The notes under the pieces: generated by a model
The model's input: only the letters and a program-made list of their open reading frames with translations
What the model was told of the DNA's origin: nothing
Database searches by the model: none
Translations under genes and position numbers: made by a program
Part shown: positions 9,066 to 17,436 of the stretch, in pieces
Layout of the letters: each line of letters starts with the position of its first letter
Position numbering within the stretch: position 1 is the first letter of the stretch
NCBI RefSeq assembly: GCF_009362785.1
Contig: NZ_WHNQ01000043.1
Span: 1-43,633, forward strand
Direction of reading: 5' to 3'
DNA from: Paraburkholderia atlantica
GTDB taxonomy: Bacteria; Pseudomonadota; Gammaproteobacteria; Burkholderiales; Burkholderiaceae
Length of the DNA: 43,633 bases

Positions 9066-10298
9066 TTAATGGACCTTGAATGTCAACCCCATTTCGAGCG
9101 CGCATTGCGCGCCGTTCAGTCGGCGTTCGAGCGTGGGGCGATCGGGCGCTGTAAATAGCACGTGGCCGACCCGGCCACGGAAGTCGGTCGGCGGCGATAC
9201 CCAGTCGCCGGCGCGCGGATAGATTTCCGCTTCTTGGAAGCCAGGCTGCGCACGCACTTCGTCAAGCCCGCTGACACCGACGAACGGCCCGGCTGCCTCG
9301 GGTGCGAGAAACCGGACGCCGCTTACCCGGGTGCTCCGCCCGTGGCAGTATCCCGGGGCCGGGTCCCATTCCCCGAGATAGCTACGGAGCATGACTTCCG
9401 GTAGCGAGATTGACTTAGCTAGCTCAACCAGCCGGTAGATCCGGTCGCCGCCGAGCCGCGCGGCGATTTCGATCAGCGTGGGACCGTCGCGCGTCATGCG
9501 CACTTCCGCATGAAACACGCCCAGCGTCAGGCCGATCTCTCTCGCCACCGTTTCGACATACGCGCTCAGCCGAGCTCGGTCGCGGTCGTCGAGCGTAGCG
9601 TCGACCACATGTCCCATTTCGACGAAGTAGGGCTCGGGCCCGAGGATCTTTTCGGTAATGGCAAGCATGCGCGGACCGAGCGGACCGACGTAGCCTTCCA
9701 CGCTATATTCAGGTCCGTCGAGATACTGTTCAAGCATCATCGCTTGACCAACTTCGCGGCCCATGTCCGGAACAGATCGATGCGCAACGCTGTCGATCGT
9801 CGCGTGCAACTGCGCGAGCGAATCGACGCGGCGCACCAGTAGGCTGCCGCAACCATCGACCGGCTTCACGACGGCCGGAAATCCGACGTGCGCCGCCGCG
9901 CGGGCGACGTCGCCACGCTTTGCGATCGGCGCGAAACGCGGTACAGCGAGCCCGGCCATGCTGAGTCGCTGACGGCTACGGTATTTGTCACGTGTGAGCG
10001 CGGCCGCTTCGGGCGGTAGATGCGGCAACCCCAATTGCGCGGCCGCCTGCGCGACGACGTCGACCGCGTACTCAAAGCCGGGAACGAGCGCGTCGATGCC
10101 CCCGACTGTCCGCACTGCTGCAGCGACGTCATCAGCCGAGCCAGTGTCGACACTCGTCAGCGACGCCACGGTCCGTAGGTGCGTTGGCGGCACGATGTGG
10201 GTATCTGCGCAAAACACGTGTACCGGGTGCCCGAGCCGCTGCGCTGCAGCGATCAGCGCGGTGCCCGATGAGACAGGCTCCACTACTACAATAGCCAC
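9066..10298 (-). CDS. ATP-grasp ligase, first of a pair
   Basis: An ATP-grasp protein of about 410 residues with the fold order pre-ATP-grasp domain, DKYRSRQRLSMAGLAVPRF, FPAVVKPVDGCGSLLVRRV, LEQYLDGPEYSVEGYV and the Mg-binding TLIEIAARLGGDRIY. It probably couples an amino acid carboxylate to an amine. It is distinct from its downstream neighbour, so the operon may add two different building blocks. I place the start at the GTG at 10298 because GAGGAG sits six bases upstream and overlaps the stop of the preceding oxidase gene. A TTG at 10316 would add six residues but has no ribosome site. Tight spacing on both sides shows that it belongs to the operon. Distant kin include BacD- and carbamoyl-phosphate-synthetase-like ligases; the specific product is unknown. 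Confidence 0.85.
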   Translation of the reverse strand: MAIVVVEPVSSGTALIAAAQRLGHPVHVFCADTHIVPPTHLRTVASLTSVDTGSADDVAAAVRTVGGIDALVPGFEYAVDVVAQAAAQLGLPHLPPEAAALTRDKYRSRQRLSMAGLAVPRFAPIAKRGDVARAAAHVGFPAVVKPVDGCGSLLVRRVDSLAQLHATIDSVAHRSVPDMGREVGQAMMLEQYLDGPEYSVEGYVGPLGPRMLAITEKILGPEPYFVEMGHVVDATLDDRDRARLSAYVETVAREIGLTLGVFHAEVRMTRDGPTLIEIAARLGGDRIYRLVELAKSISLPEVMLRSYLGEWDPAPGYCHGRSTRVSGVRFLAPEAAGPFVGVSGLDEVRAQPGFQEAEIYPRAGDWVSPPTDFRGRVGHVLFTAPDRPTLERRLNGAQCALEMGLTFKVH

Positions 10299-10308
10299 GA
10301 TGCGCTCC

Positions 10309-11004
10309 TCATGCAACGACCACGTCCGACTGGCGCCCGGTTTCTGCCTTTAGTTCGTCGAAGTAATCGCCGACCAAGCCGATGAAGTTGCGAAGATGCA
10401 TTTCGGCCTTGTCGATGCCACCCCATCCTTCGATCGCGCGCTGGACGGCGCCCCACATCAGATCGTCGTGGTCGTGCGATTCGTCGTATTGGATATGGCC
10501 AAGCGAACCCTTAACGGTGTGGTGCCCGAAGGCTCGACCCGCAGCCTCGGTGATCGTCTTATTGTAGCGGCCCGAATACCATTCGACGAACCAGTTCCAC
10601 GCCATCGTCGGCAATGGGCCATCGCGTTCGATGCTGAGATACAGATAATTGATCAGCTTCCTAGTCGAGTGGAGCGGCTCAATGGTGTCAATCTGTTCGG
10701 CCGTGAGACCGAATTTTTCGATGTCGCGCAGAAAGAGCCCTTCGTGGCCGTATTCCTCGGCGAGGTATTGCGCGAGGATCTGCGCGAGTTGATTGTCCTT
10801 GAAGCCGATCTTGTAGAGCGCGAATGCATCGACTTCATTGTTCAGGCGGATGCGCAGCACTGTCTCGACGAGATGCCGCCGATAGTATTCGCGGTCGATC
10901 CATTCGCCACGGTGAAACGCGGCGGTGTCGGGCGAGGCGGAAAAGAGCGCCTGCATTTCACAGTCTGCAACCAGTTCAAAACGGGCACGATCTTGGTGGG
11001 CCAT
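10309..11004 (-). CDS. Haem-oxygenase-like diiron enzyme (HDO-like)
   Basis: A 231-residue, mostly helical protein that I place in the haem-oxygenase-like diiron oxidase/oxygenase superfamily (relatives include BesC, UndA and SznF). The key signature is H170-x3-D174-x2-H177 in GHIQYDESHDHDD, plus upstream acidic/His ligands E57 in RLNNEVDAF, E83/E84 and H87 in AEEYGHE, and E141. These would bind two irons and use O2 to cleave or oxygenate an amino-acid or fatty-acid-like substrate. The open frame extends upstream to 11079 with a hydrophobic N-terminus, but the ATG at 11004 is preceded by GGAG at a good distance, so I choose it and regard the hydrophobic stretch as untranslated. Its stop overlaps the ribosome site of the following ligase. 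Enzyme class is well supported; the reaction is not determined. Confidence 0.75.
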   Translation of the reverse strand: MAHQDRARFELVADCEMQALFSASPDTAAFHRGEWIDREYYRRHLVETVLRIRLNNEVDAFALYKIGFKDNQLAQILAQYLAEEYGHEGLFLRDIEKFGLTAEQIDTIEPLHSTRKLINYLYLSIERDGPLPTMAWNWFVEWYSGRYNKTITEAAGRAFGHHTVKGSLGHIQYDESHDHDDLMWGAVQRAIEGWGGIDKAEMHLRNFIGLVGDYFDELKAETGRQSDVVVA

Positions 11005-11147
11005 TTTCAGTCTCCAGTAAAACCACATGAAGGGAAACAGCATCGCAAGCGCGACACATACAACGACGAAGCGAACCATCCGCAGTTAGTGTCTCGGCAA
11101 CATTCGAAGACGCGGAAGAAAATGCAGTGCGAGACGACGATCCACCT

Positions 11148-11162
11148 GCCGGCAACGCCGGC
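11148..11162 (-). terminator. Hairpin between exporter and diiron-enzyme genes
   Basis: GCCGGC-AAC-GCCGGC follows directly on the stop codon of the exporter gene (11163-11165), at the start of the 158-bp gap before the diiron enzyme. It has no T-run, so it may act as an attenuator or mRNA-stability element rather than a full terminator. The gap holds no other recognisable feature. Confidence 0.3.
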
Positions 11163-12104
11163 CTATGCTTGGCGGCAGCAGGCTATGCTGGCGCTGATCA
11201 CGAGCAACGTGCCGATGCTTTGCAAGACCGTCATAGGCTGACCGAGGACGACAAAACCGATTGCGGCAGCAATGGCGGGTTCGATGCTCATCAGAATGCC
11301 GAACGCGGACGCCGTCATGCGCCGCAGCGCGAACATCTCGAGGATGTAGGGCAAGAGCGGCACGAGTACCGCGAGATACGCGGCGTCAATCAATTGCGCG
11401 GCGGGCAGATGGCCACCGCTTTGCGCAAGACCAAACGGCGTGGTGACCAGGGCCGCGACGATCAGCGACATTGAGAGCCCCTCCAAGCCATCGAACAGCG
11501 TGCCGACTCGTTTCATCATCACGATGTACGTTGCCCATCCGAGCGCAGCCCCAACAGGAAAGACCAAGGCGGTTAACGAGGTGGCCCACATGCCGTCCTG
11601 CCGCGCAATGAGGACGACGCCGACCATCGCCACCATGGGCCACACTAGCATCCGGAATCTGCGGATGCCGGCCGTCGCGACGATGAGGGGACCAATGAAG
11701 CTGATGGCGACTGCGAGACCAAGGGGCACGCGCTGCACGGCTTCGAAGTAGCACAGTGTCATGCCAGCCATGGCGCTACCGAGGACGAAAGCGGCGATCC
11801 AGCGCTGTCGGGAGTAGGTATGGAGCGGCGGTCGCACCACGATCGCGAGCATCAAGCCCGCGAAACAAAGACGCAGCCAAGTCGTGCTGAGCGTACCGTA
11901 TTGGATTGTCACGGGTCGCGACAATGCAGCACCAAGCTGCACGCTGTACATCGACGCGATAGCCATGGCAGGCGCGAGCACGCTGGCAACAGGTTGCGAA
12001 GACGGCTCGGAATCAGGGGCGTTAGCATCAAACGCATCGCCTTTAACTGGCTCAACCCTAGTGTCGATACGACTTGCTTGGACGACATCTAAATCTTCGC
12101 TCAT
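11163..12104 (-). CDS. EamA/RhtA-like exporter (DMT superfamily)
   Basis: A 313-residue inner-membrane protein with about ten hydrophobic segments arranged as two EamA repeats. It resembles RhtA-type threonine/homoserine and amino-acid-analogue exporters. The terminal part with YILEMFALRRMTASAFGILMS, then EPAIAAAIGFVVLGQ, is the characteristic second-repeat region of that subfamily. A polar leader of about 45 residues precedes the first membrane segment. The start ATG at 12104 has GGAG seven bases upstream. It is the first gene of the minus-strand operon with the diiron enzyme and the two ligases, so it most likely exports their product or provides self-protection. A housekeeping amino-acid exporter is the main alternative. 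A dyad symmetric element lies 78-94 bp upstream. Confidence 0.85.
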   Translation of the reverse strand: MSEDLDVVQASRIDTRVEPVKGDAFDANAPDSEPSSQPVASVLAPAMAIASMYSVQLGAALSRPVTIQYGTLSTTWLRLCFAGLMLAIVVRPPLHTYSRQRWIAAFVLGSAMAGMTLCYFEAVQRVPLGLAVAISFIGPLIVATAGIRRFRMLVWPMVAMVGVVLIARQDGMWATSLTALVFPVGAALGWATYIVMMKRVGTLFDGLEGLSMSLIVAALVTTPFGLAQSGGHLPAAQLIDAAYLAVLVPLLPYILEMFALRRMTASAFGILMSIEPAIAAAIGFVVLGQPMTVLQSIGTLLVISASIACCRQA

Positions 12105-12181
12105 ACTCGGCTCCGCGGTGACGACGAGAGAATCCTAACAGCGCATATCCGCTTTGTATAAGCCGTTAATTTTTTTGAGCG

Positions 12182-12198
12182 CATCAATCATATTGATG
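12182..12198. promoter_or_regulatory. Palindromic LysR-type box upstream of the exporter-ligase operon
   Basis: CATCAAT-CAT-ATTGATG is a perfect dyad with 7-bp arms. It contains the T-N11-A pattern typical of LysR-family binding sites and lies 78-94 bp upstream of the first operon gene. A truncated LysR gene sits immediately beyond it (12486-12821). That pairing suggests the operon was once controlled by the regulator, though a different LysR protein could use the site now. The rest of 12199-12485 has no gene I can support. Confidence 0.5.
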
Positions 12199-12485
12199 AT
12201 TCGCGATCGAGAAAAAGCTTGTTTTTGCAGGTAAAGCCGCCGGCGGTAGGCTCACTGCTGTGGAAAAGAGAGTTCTGGTTCTTATCGGATGATTGTCTCG
12301 ATTGCGCGCCGGACAGTCCAGTCATGCGATGTGCCGCAGCGTGCTTTGAGTATGGCGGGATAATGGGCTTCCTTTGCTCTGAAATGCATCAACTTGATGG
12401 CTGGTGTCGACACGCAGCGGTTTCTGCCCATGCGCTCTGGAAGCGGTCAATGCGCGGCAGAAGCCATTTCGCGACGAACGCCGGC

Positions 12486-12821
12486 CTAACGGTCACCGTC
12501 AACACGCCCACAGCCGAGCCCCTTCTTCAGTCGCGCAAATCCCAGATTCAACCGATCGAACCCCTCGCGGATGTCAGGGAGCGCCCGAAGGGCGACGGCC
12601 GTTAGTACAAGACGCGGTCGCCCGCCGGTAGCGTGGTGGAACAGCGGTACGTCGAGGCATTCTTCGAGGCTGCGAACGAATTGACCAACGTCGGTGGGCG
12701 TAACATTCAGTTCCATTGCAGTAGCCGAGAAGCCCGGGTGGCGCGCGCTCGACTCCAAGGCTCGCAGCGCGGCCGGGGGAGCCGGCCATGCACAGAAAGA
12801 TTTTCTTTCAACGACAAACAA
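12486..12821 (-). pseudogene. Truncated LysR-family regulator (HTH domain only)
   Basis: The 111-codon frame begins with the classic LysR winged-HTH pattern. PPAALRALESSARHPGFSAT is followed by a recognition-helix region with VTPTDVGQFVRSLEECLDVPLF and the wing RPRLVLTAVALRALPDIREGFD. A full regulator has about 300 residues with an effector-binding domain, and that part is missing. The frame runs into a stop after residue 111, and no downstream continuation was recognised. The variant recognition helix (VGQFVRSLEE in place of VS-QIK-LEE) also suggests relaxed selection. It is GcvA-like in its N-terminus. It probably once regulated the adjacent operon. Confidence 0.7.
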
Positions 12822-12937
12822 AACATCTCATTTGTGAGCGTAACGTCGACTGGCCAGGAATGTTCAAATCGGTCTGCAAAGCAAGGGCATTTCATGTTGC
12901 CGTTTCCGTTTTTATCGTTTTCAGGAACAGTCACAGA

Positions 12938-13260
12938 ACATAATTTCTCTTCCACGGTAGTCATTGTCACGGGCGGCGGTTCAGCTCTCCGCAAAGCCGT
13001 CCCGCCACTGCGACCGAGGTGGTCGAATTAAGGGCACGTTCTTCATGGCGCAGGCCGCCGCGAAGGTGATGCAACAGCTCGGCGGCGCCATCGGTGCGAC
13101 GCCTCGGGCCTGCATTCAATGCTTTCGATCCGCGTGGTCGCAATGGCCAGCCGGCAGATGTTGCCGAGGCGATTCTGTTCATGGCTTCTCTAGGCGCGTC
13201 GTGGATTACAGGTACCGTTTTCTTCAGATTGTCCATGATGGCGGAAGGCCAAGCCTGATC
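12938..13260 (+). pseudogene. Short-chain dehydrogenase remnant with internal deletion
   Basis: Three pieces of an SDR gene are visible. VVIVTGGGSALRKAV near 12958-13003 is the N-terminal TGxxxGIG cofactor motif with damaged glycines. IKGTFFMAQAAAKVMQQLGGAI near 13020-13090 is the middle. NGQPADVAEAILFMASLGAS and then WITGT near 13140-13212 are the C-terminal part. The catalytic Tyr-xxx-Lys region is absent, and the pieces lie in different frames. The gene is clearly dead. Confidence 0.7.
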
Positions 13261-13316
13261 GAGTCTTCCTTGAGAGGAGCAAAAATGGTCTATCTGCAAA
13301 TCAACCCTGGACGGTG

Positions 13317-13987
13317 TTATGAACTTCGAATTACTGGGATCGCATGGACGAGCATAAGCGTGGCGAAGCCGACAAAGTGCAGACCTGCGGGTGTGAAATC
13401 CGTTTTTGCTGCATCGACCTTAACCACCTGGAGATCAATTCCTTGAGCGCCCGCGGCCTGTGCAGGGTCGTCATCCGTGTAACCCTGATCGGCAAAGGCC
13501 ACTTTCAGGGTTTCTTCCGTTGCTACCTTCTGCACCTGGCACCCCAGTTCCGCCACTTGTGCGCGCTCCTACTCGTTGGCCGGTGTACGTGCACGGCGAG
13601 CATCTGTCGGAGCGTATCGGCCGCCGTACGTACCTTACTGCCACGCTTGCGCTTGTAGCCGTCATTGCGTGCGCGTGGACCGCTCTCACTACGGTCATCA
13701 AGGATCGCAGCGCTGGATTGCTCCCGGCGCGCCTGTGCGACACGAATGAGCTGACAAAGATCGCTCACCATGCACTCGAAAACAGCCGGCCACCAGGCAT
13801 CGTTGCGTCTGCCGGTACACGAGTTCCCACGGCGGAAAGTTGGTCGGCAGCATTCGCCACGCAGCCCCAGCGTGAGCCATCCAGCGCAACGCATTAGACC
13901 TCTTGCGCAACTCATATTACGCCGCGACGCATCCCCATCCATCAACGGCAGATAGGATGCCGCGAAGCTCCATTCTTCGTCTGACAC
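13317..13987 (-). pseudogene. IS5-family (IS427-like) transposase, frameshifted and deleted
   Basis: The N-terminal frame starts at 13987 with MSDEEWSFAASYLPLM, the usual beginning of IS427-group transposases, and continues to the segment with YKRKRGSKVRTAADTLRQML. A second frame (13556-13317) carries KVAFADQGYTDDDPAQAAGA and then jumps from VVKVDAAKTDF straight to TPAGLHFVGFATLML. The block with the catalytic glutamate (normally RRWVVERSF...) is therefore deleted. With a frameshift near 13540 and the loss of the Glu region, the enzyme cannot work. A related fragment in opposite orientation lies at 16295-16605. Confidence 0.8.
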
Positions 13988-14757
13988 TACCCCAGCGATC
14001 GAACGATTCTGATCGGCTCATCGGAAATTGCCACTTCCCGTGACCCCGTCGGGTAGTTTTTCGATCCCGTTCGTCGTTCATGCGATTGGATTCTTCAGCG
14101 TAAATGCGGCGCGACAGCCAGCAGTCGTTGATATTCCTGCATGTGTCATGCTGCGCCGGCACATCCGGTTGACGTACCGATCCAGAAGGTGATCGCGCGG
14201 ACAGAAAATGCAGGCAAAAAACTTTCCCTAGAACTAAACCGTCTCCTTTCCGACACAACAAATACCACGGCTTGTTCGCCGTAGCATAAGCGGAGCTCAA
14301 CGGCACGAGCCACATTGACGCCAAGTGAGACACGCAGATGCGAGGATTCTTGATGGGTGTCAACCTGTCATCACGCAAGACTTGCGCGACATCATTTCGA
14401 TGCGACAAGAATAAAACGCAAGCAAGGCGATATCCGAGAATAGGCGCAGTAGAGCATCCCCGCGAAGGCGACGCCTTTTGCATAGTGCAGTCTTGGTGCA
14501 ATGCGCAAGGGTCGGGCTACCATAGTTCTCGATTCGTGCTGCTTCGACTCAGGGGCAGCCACGAGCTGTGAGACGGGTAGACGCTGCTGCGGATGAAATC
14601 CCGCCGCCCAGTAAAGACGCGGACCGGTTCGAAGCCTAACCCGGCCCACAACGGCTTACTCATAACGGCATTTGTCCTGTCAACCTCTCTACTGTTACAG
14701 GTCGGCCAATGGATGTCGATGACGAGGTCGGCATTGCTCAATCGGTAGATTATTCAT
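13988..14757. other. Gene-poor stretch; possible PhzF-like fragment at 14517-14741
   Basis: No intact gene is seen. On the minus strand, 14741-14517 reads ADLVIDIHWPTCN at the start and later LGFEPVRVFTGRRDF. The latter loosely resembles the middle of PhzF-like isomerases (GxEPV.VxxGRRDYLV). This is weak and only a short match. The remainder of the region looks like decayed DNA. Confidence 0.3.
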
Positions 14758-16176
14758 ATGAGCCGCGATAAAAACCTAAGAACTTCAAAAATCAGTGCAG
14801 AAAACGTTTCTGGGAAACTGCCATCAGGGATGCTTCCTTCGGATACGCGGCCGCCGCCTAGCCATCGAGAACAGACCGTACGGGCAATTGTAGCGTTTAA
14901 CCAACTGGCGAAACGTCACAGACGGATCCATTGCGCGGCGGCACCCAGCGCTTCCGAGCTGTCCGGGTTCCCTCTCGTACTTCTTCGGGACTACATGCGT
15001 GCCTGCTTCGGTTTATTCGGGGATCGGGGGCCGGGGAGCACAAGTGCCGTCGATCCGTCCGTCGCTGGGCCGCTTAAACAGGCTTGCGAACAGGATGCCG
15101 ATGCGGGCGTCACACTGGCCCAGCTGATTTACGCGATGATAAAAGGTAAAGATGCATTTGTGGGGGATGGTCAGTTTGATGACAAGGGCCTTGTGGCCTA
15201 CTTGCGATCTCACCTGGAAGCTCACGAGATGTCGGCAGTAATTGCTGCAGTGACACGCTATAACAACCGTGCAACCGAGCCAGCGTTGAAGCTATGTGCC
15301 GACGAACCTGACTCCGCGCGCCTTGCAGTACTGTGCGGAGACGAGATTCTCACGGTTGACCTGCTGCGCTTGGGTACCAGTGAAACAGTTCAGGGCGTCG
15401 GGGCCGCAGAGGAGACTCAGAATGGCGGTATGGAAGCGAGTGTAATCTCAGATCGGGAATACGTCGATGCGCTTCGCGTCATGGACAGCTCAGGTCGTGG
15501 TGAGACCATCATCAATGCTTTGGAGAGGAACATCCTCGGCGAATTGTCTGAGGAAGAGGACTTTCTCGAGGTAGGGGTTGGTACTGGCATCGTTACAAAC
15601 GCAATCTCGAAGAACTTTAAGCGTACATCTATCGTGGAGATCAATCCCGATCTGATGACGCATATTAATTTTCTGCCTGAGATGGTTTTTCACGAGTCGG
15701 TGATTAATGTGAAATTGCCCGTGGGCCGTTATGATCTTGTGCTTTGCTCTGACGTGTTCTATCGGTTCTCAATTGAGGAAATCACGCAGGCTGTGTTAAG
15801 GCTTAGGGCAGGTTTGAAACGTACCGGGGTGCTTGCGATTGTCATGACCGCGCCGCGAAACACGTATCATGAACTGTGCTCGTTCTTTGACATAAACTAC
15901 ACAAACAGTGGGCATATACAGAAGGTATTGAATGACTTGGGTGTGTCCTATAAGTCTATATCCGAGGCGGATCGATACATCTGCGAAAGAAGGGAAGAAT
16001 TCTCGGCTCTCTGTCGATTTTTCATCGCAATGGATTGCGATCCGGCGCAGACGGGCTCAGTGAGGCGACTCGATGGCAACCAGTTTTTGGAGGACTTTCT
16101 TCATAGGAGCAAGAAAGATAAAGGCTACGAGATCGTAGTGGAGCATGATCTACTCTGGCTTACCGGGGCGGATTAG
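14758..16176 (+). CDS. SAM-dependent methyltransferase with unrecognised N-terminal half
   Basis: An intact 472-residue protein. The C-terminal half (about 235-440) is a class I methyltransferase domain. It has motif I FLEVGVGTG (269-277), an acidic residue at the end of strand 2 (E294 in SIVEIN) and motif IV YDLVLCSDVFYRFS (about 325-338). It should bind S-adenosylmethionine; the substrate is unknown. The first 215 residues match nothing I recognise. They begin with a Ser/Pro-rich, probably disordered segment (1-35) and continue as soluble helices. Base composition is less GC-rich than neighbouring intact genes, and the gene stands alone between two IS5-type remnants, so recent transfer as IS cargo is likely. 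The start ATG has only a poor ribosome site. A secreted effector or a natural-product enzyme are both possible. Confidence 0.75.
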   Translation: MSRDKNLRTSKISAENVSGKLPSGMLPSDTRPPPSHREQTVRAIVAFNQLAKRHRRIHCAAAPSASELSGFPLVLLRDYMRACFGLFGDRGPGSTSAVDPSVAGPLKQACEQDADAGVTLAQLIYAMIKGKDAFVGDGQFDDKGLVAYLRSHLEAHEMSAVIAAVTRYNNRATEPALKLCADEPDSARLAVLCGDEILTVDLLRLGTSETVQGVGAAEETQNGGMEASVISDREYVDALRVMDSSGRGETIINALERNILGELSEEEDFLEVGVGTGIVTNAISKNFKRTSIVEINPDLMTHINFLPEMVFHESVINVKLPVGRYDLVLCSDVFYRFSIEEITQAVLRLRAGLKRTGVLAIVMTAPRNTYHELCSFFDINYTNSGHIQKVLNDLGVSYKSISEADRYICERREEFSALCRFFIAMDCDPAQTGSVRRLDGNQFLEDFLHRSKKDKGYEIVVEHDLLWLTGAD

Positions 16177-16294
16177 AAGGTGTTAAGCACTTACGGTCAG
16201 ACTTGGTAACCTTGCGGAGTCAAGAAGCGTGGGCCTTACCCAGCAGATGTATCGGGCGAAGAGTGCCACTTCGCCCTGCGCAACGCTGAATTCC

Positions 16295-16605
16295 CGCGGG
16301 CTGTTTCGAGGCCATGGTAAGCCACCTGCATTCGATCACCCGGGTCGCTCAGCTGCTCCGTGGTCAAGCCTGCGCGGTCATCCTCGGGCGTACGCTTCAA
16401 TTGACCAGCGAGATTGAGTCTCGCGCTGGTTACGACGGCTACAAGCGCAAGCGCCTTAGCAAGGTCAACAGGGGCTATTGATACCCTGGTGCAGTTGCTC
16501 GCGGTGCATGTGACGCCGGCCAGTGATCAGGTGCACGCGCAGCTAGGAGAACTGATGCGTCAAGTCATGGTGGCCGGTATGCTCGCACAGTCGGCCCACG
16601 CCGCG
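16295..16605 (+). pseudogene. IS5-family (IS427-like) transposase internal fragment
   Basis: Reading from 16297 gives GCFEAMVSHLHSITRVAQLL, then SRAGYDGYKRKRLSKVN, matching the centre of the same transposase group as at 13317-13987. After a frameshift near 16468 the neighbouring frame continues with IDTLVQLLAVHVTPASDQVH. Both ends of the gene are missing. The copy is on the plus strand, opposite to the other remnant, with the methyltransferase gene between them. Confidence 0.75.
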
Positions 16606-17436
16606 TCTGAGGGGCGACCACAGGTATGTGGTTACGACTACGGCACCTTGTGACGGGTGGACGCATGATTAAATGTTAGCGCCGATGTAAAACTGAGCGG
16701 CTCAGAATTCAACCGGCGTTGACAATTAAATCCATGCCGACCGATTCTCGGCCGATGCGTCACGACATCACACTGAATGGAGGTGCGATTGATTTCCTGA
16801 TGTGCGCGCAAAACGCCCGCCGGGGCAGCGTCGGCGGTTGATGTCGCACAGCAGACCGGACGTCCTGGTAAAGAACTTCCTTGAACACGCGCTGACTGTC
16901 CCTTCCCTGGATACATCCATTGGGACAGTTCAGTGCTCTTAACGTCACGTTCCTGATTCCATTGTTACGTTGGGGCATCCTGCGTGGACAAAGGCTCATG
17001 CAACGATGGCTCTCTTCATGTGCGACAATAATTCGCTTAACTAATGCTGCTACACAGTAAGACCAATTAAACAATCGAGACAAGATGGGGATAGGATTCG
17101 TCCTTTCTCAGAATGTGAACGGATCTTGAGTGAGTCCGGGATAGCGATTGCTTTCGATAGAGCGAAGCGCGAAACAGATTTCGTTTGACCAGAACGTGCT
17201 GCCGGATCAGGCCGAAGCTCGATAGGAAAGTTTGAGTGCGATCGGGAGAGCGGAGGCATTGCATGCGCCGCCCGCGTTCACGCGTGGGCTGATGACTATT
17301 TTCGGCCCGGTTCAGGCTTTGACGAAGACGTGTTTGACGGTGGCGAGTTCGGGTATTTCGGCCTTCGTCGCAGGAAAGCTGAGCAACTGGTCGGTCACGA
17401 TCTTGCGTGGCCCTCCGGAACAGGGCTTTTGTCCGG
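16606..17436. other. No recognisable gene
   Basis: More than 800 bases with only short open frames on both strands and no motif or ribosome site I can support. The last part (about 17231-17436) is probably the non-coding left end of the IS5-type element that follows. Confidence 0.5.

Noticed and set aside
8447..9079. 210-codon open frame on the plus strand across the ATP-grasp gene
   Set aside because: It is a GC-rich antisense shadow of the ligase gene, without a ribosome site or family motif.
11005..11079. Hydrophobic N-terminal extension of the diiron enzyme
   Set aside because: No ribosome site was seen at 11079, whereas the ATG at 11004 has GGAG at a suitable distance; kept only as a question in the findings.
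14517..14741. Possible PhzF-like isomerase fragment
   Set aside because: Only about 15 residues are suggestive; too short to call a pseudogene on its own.
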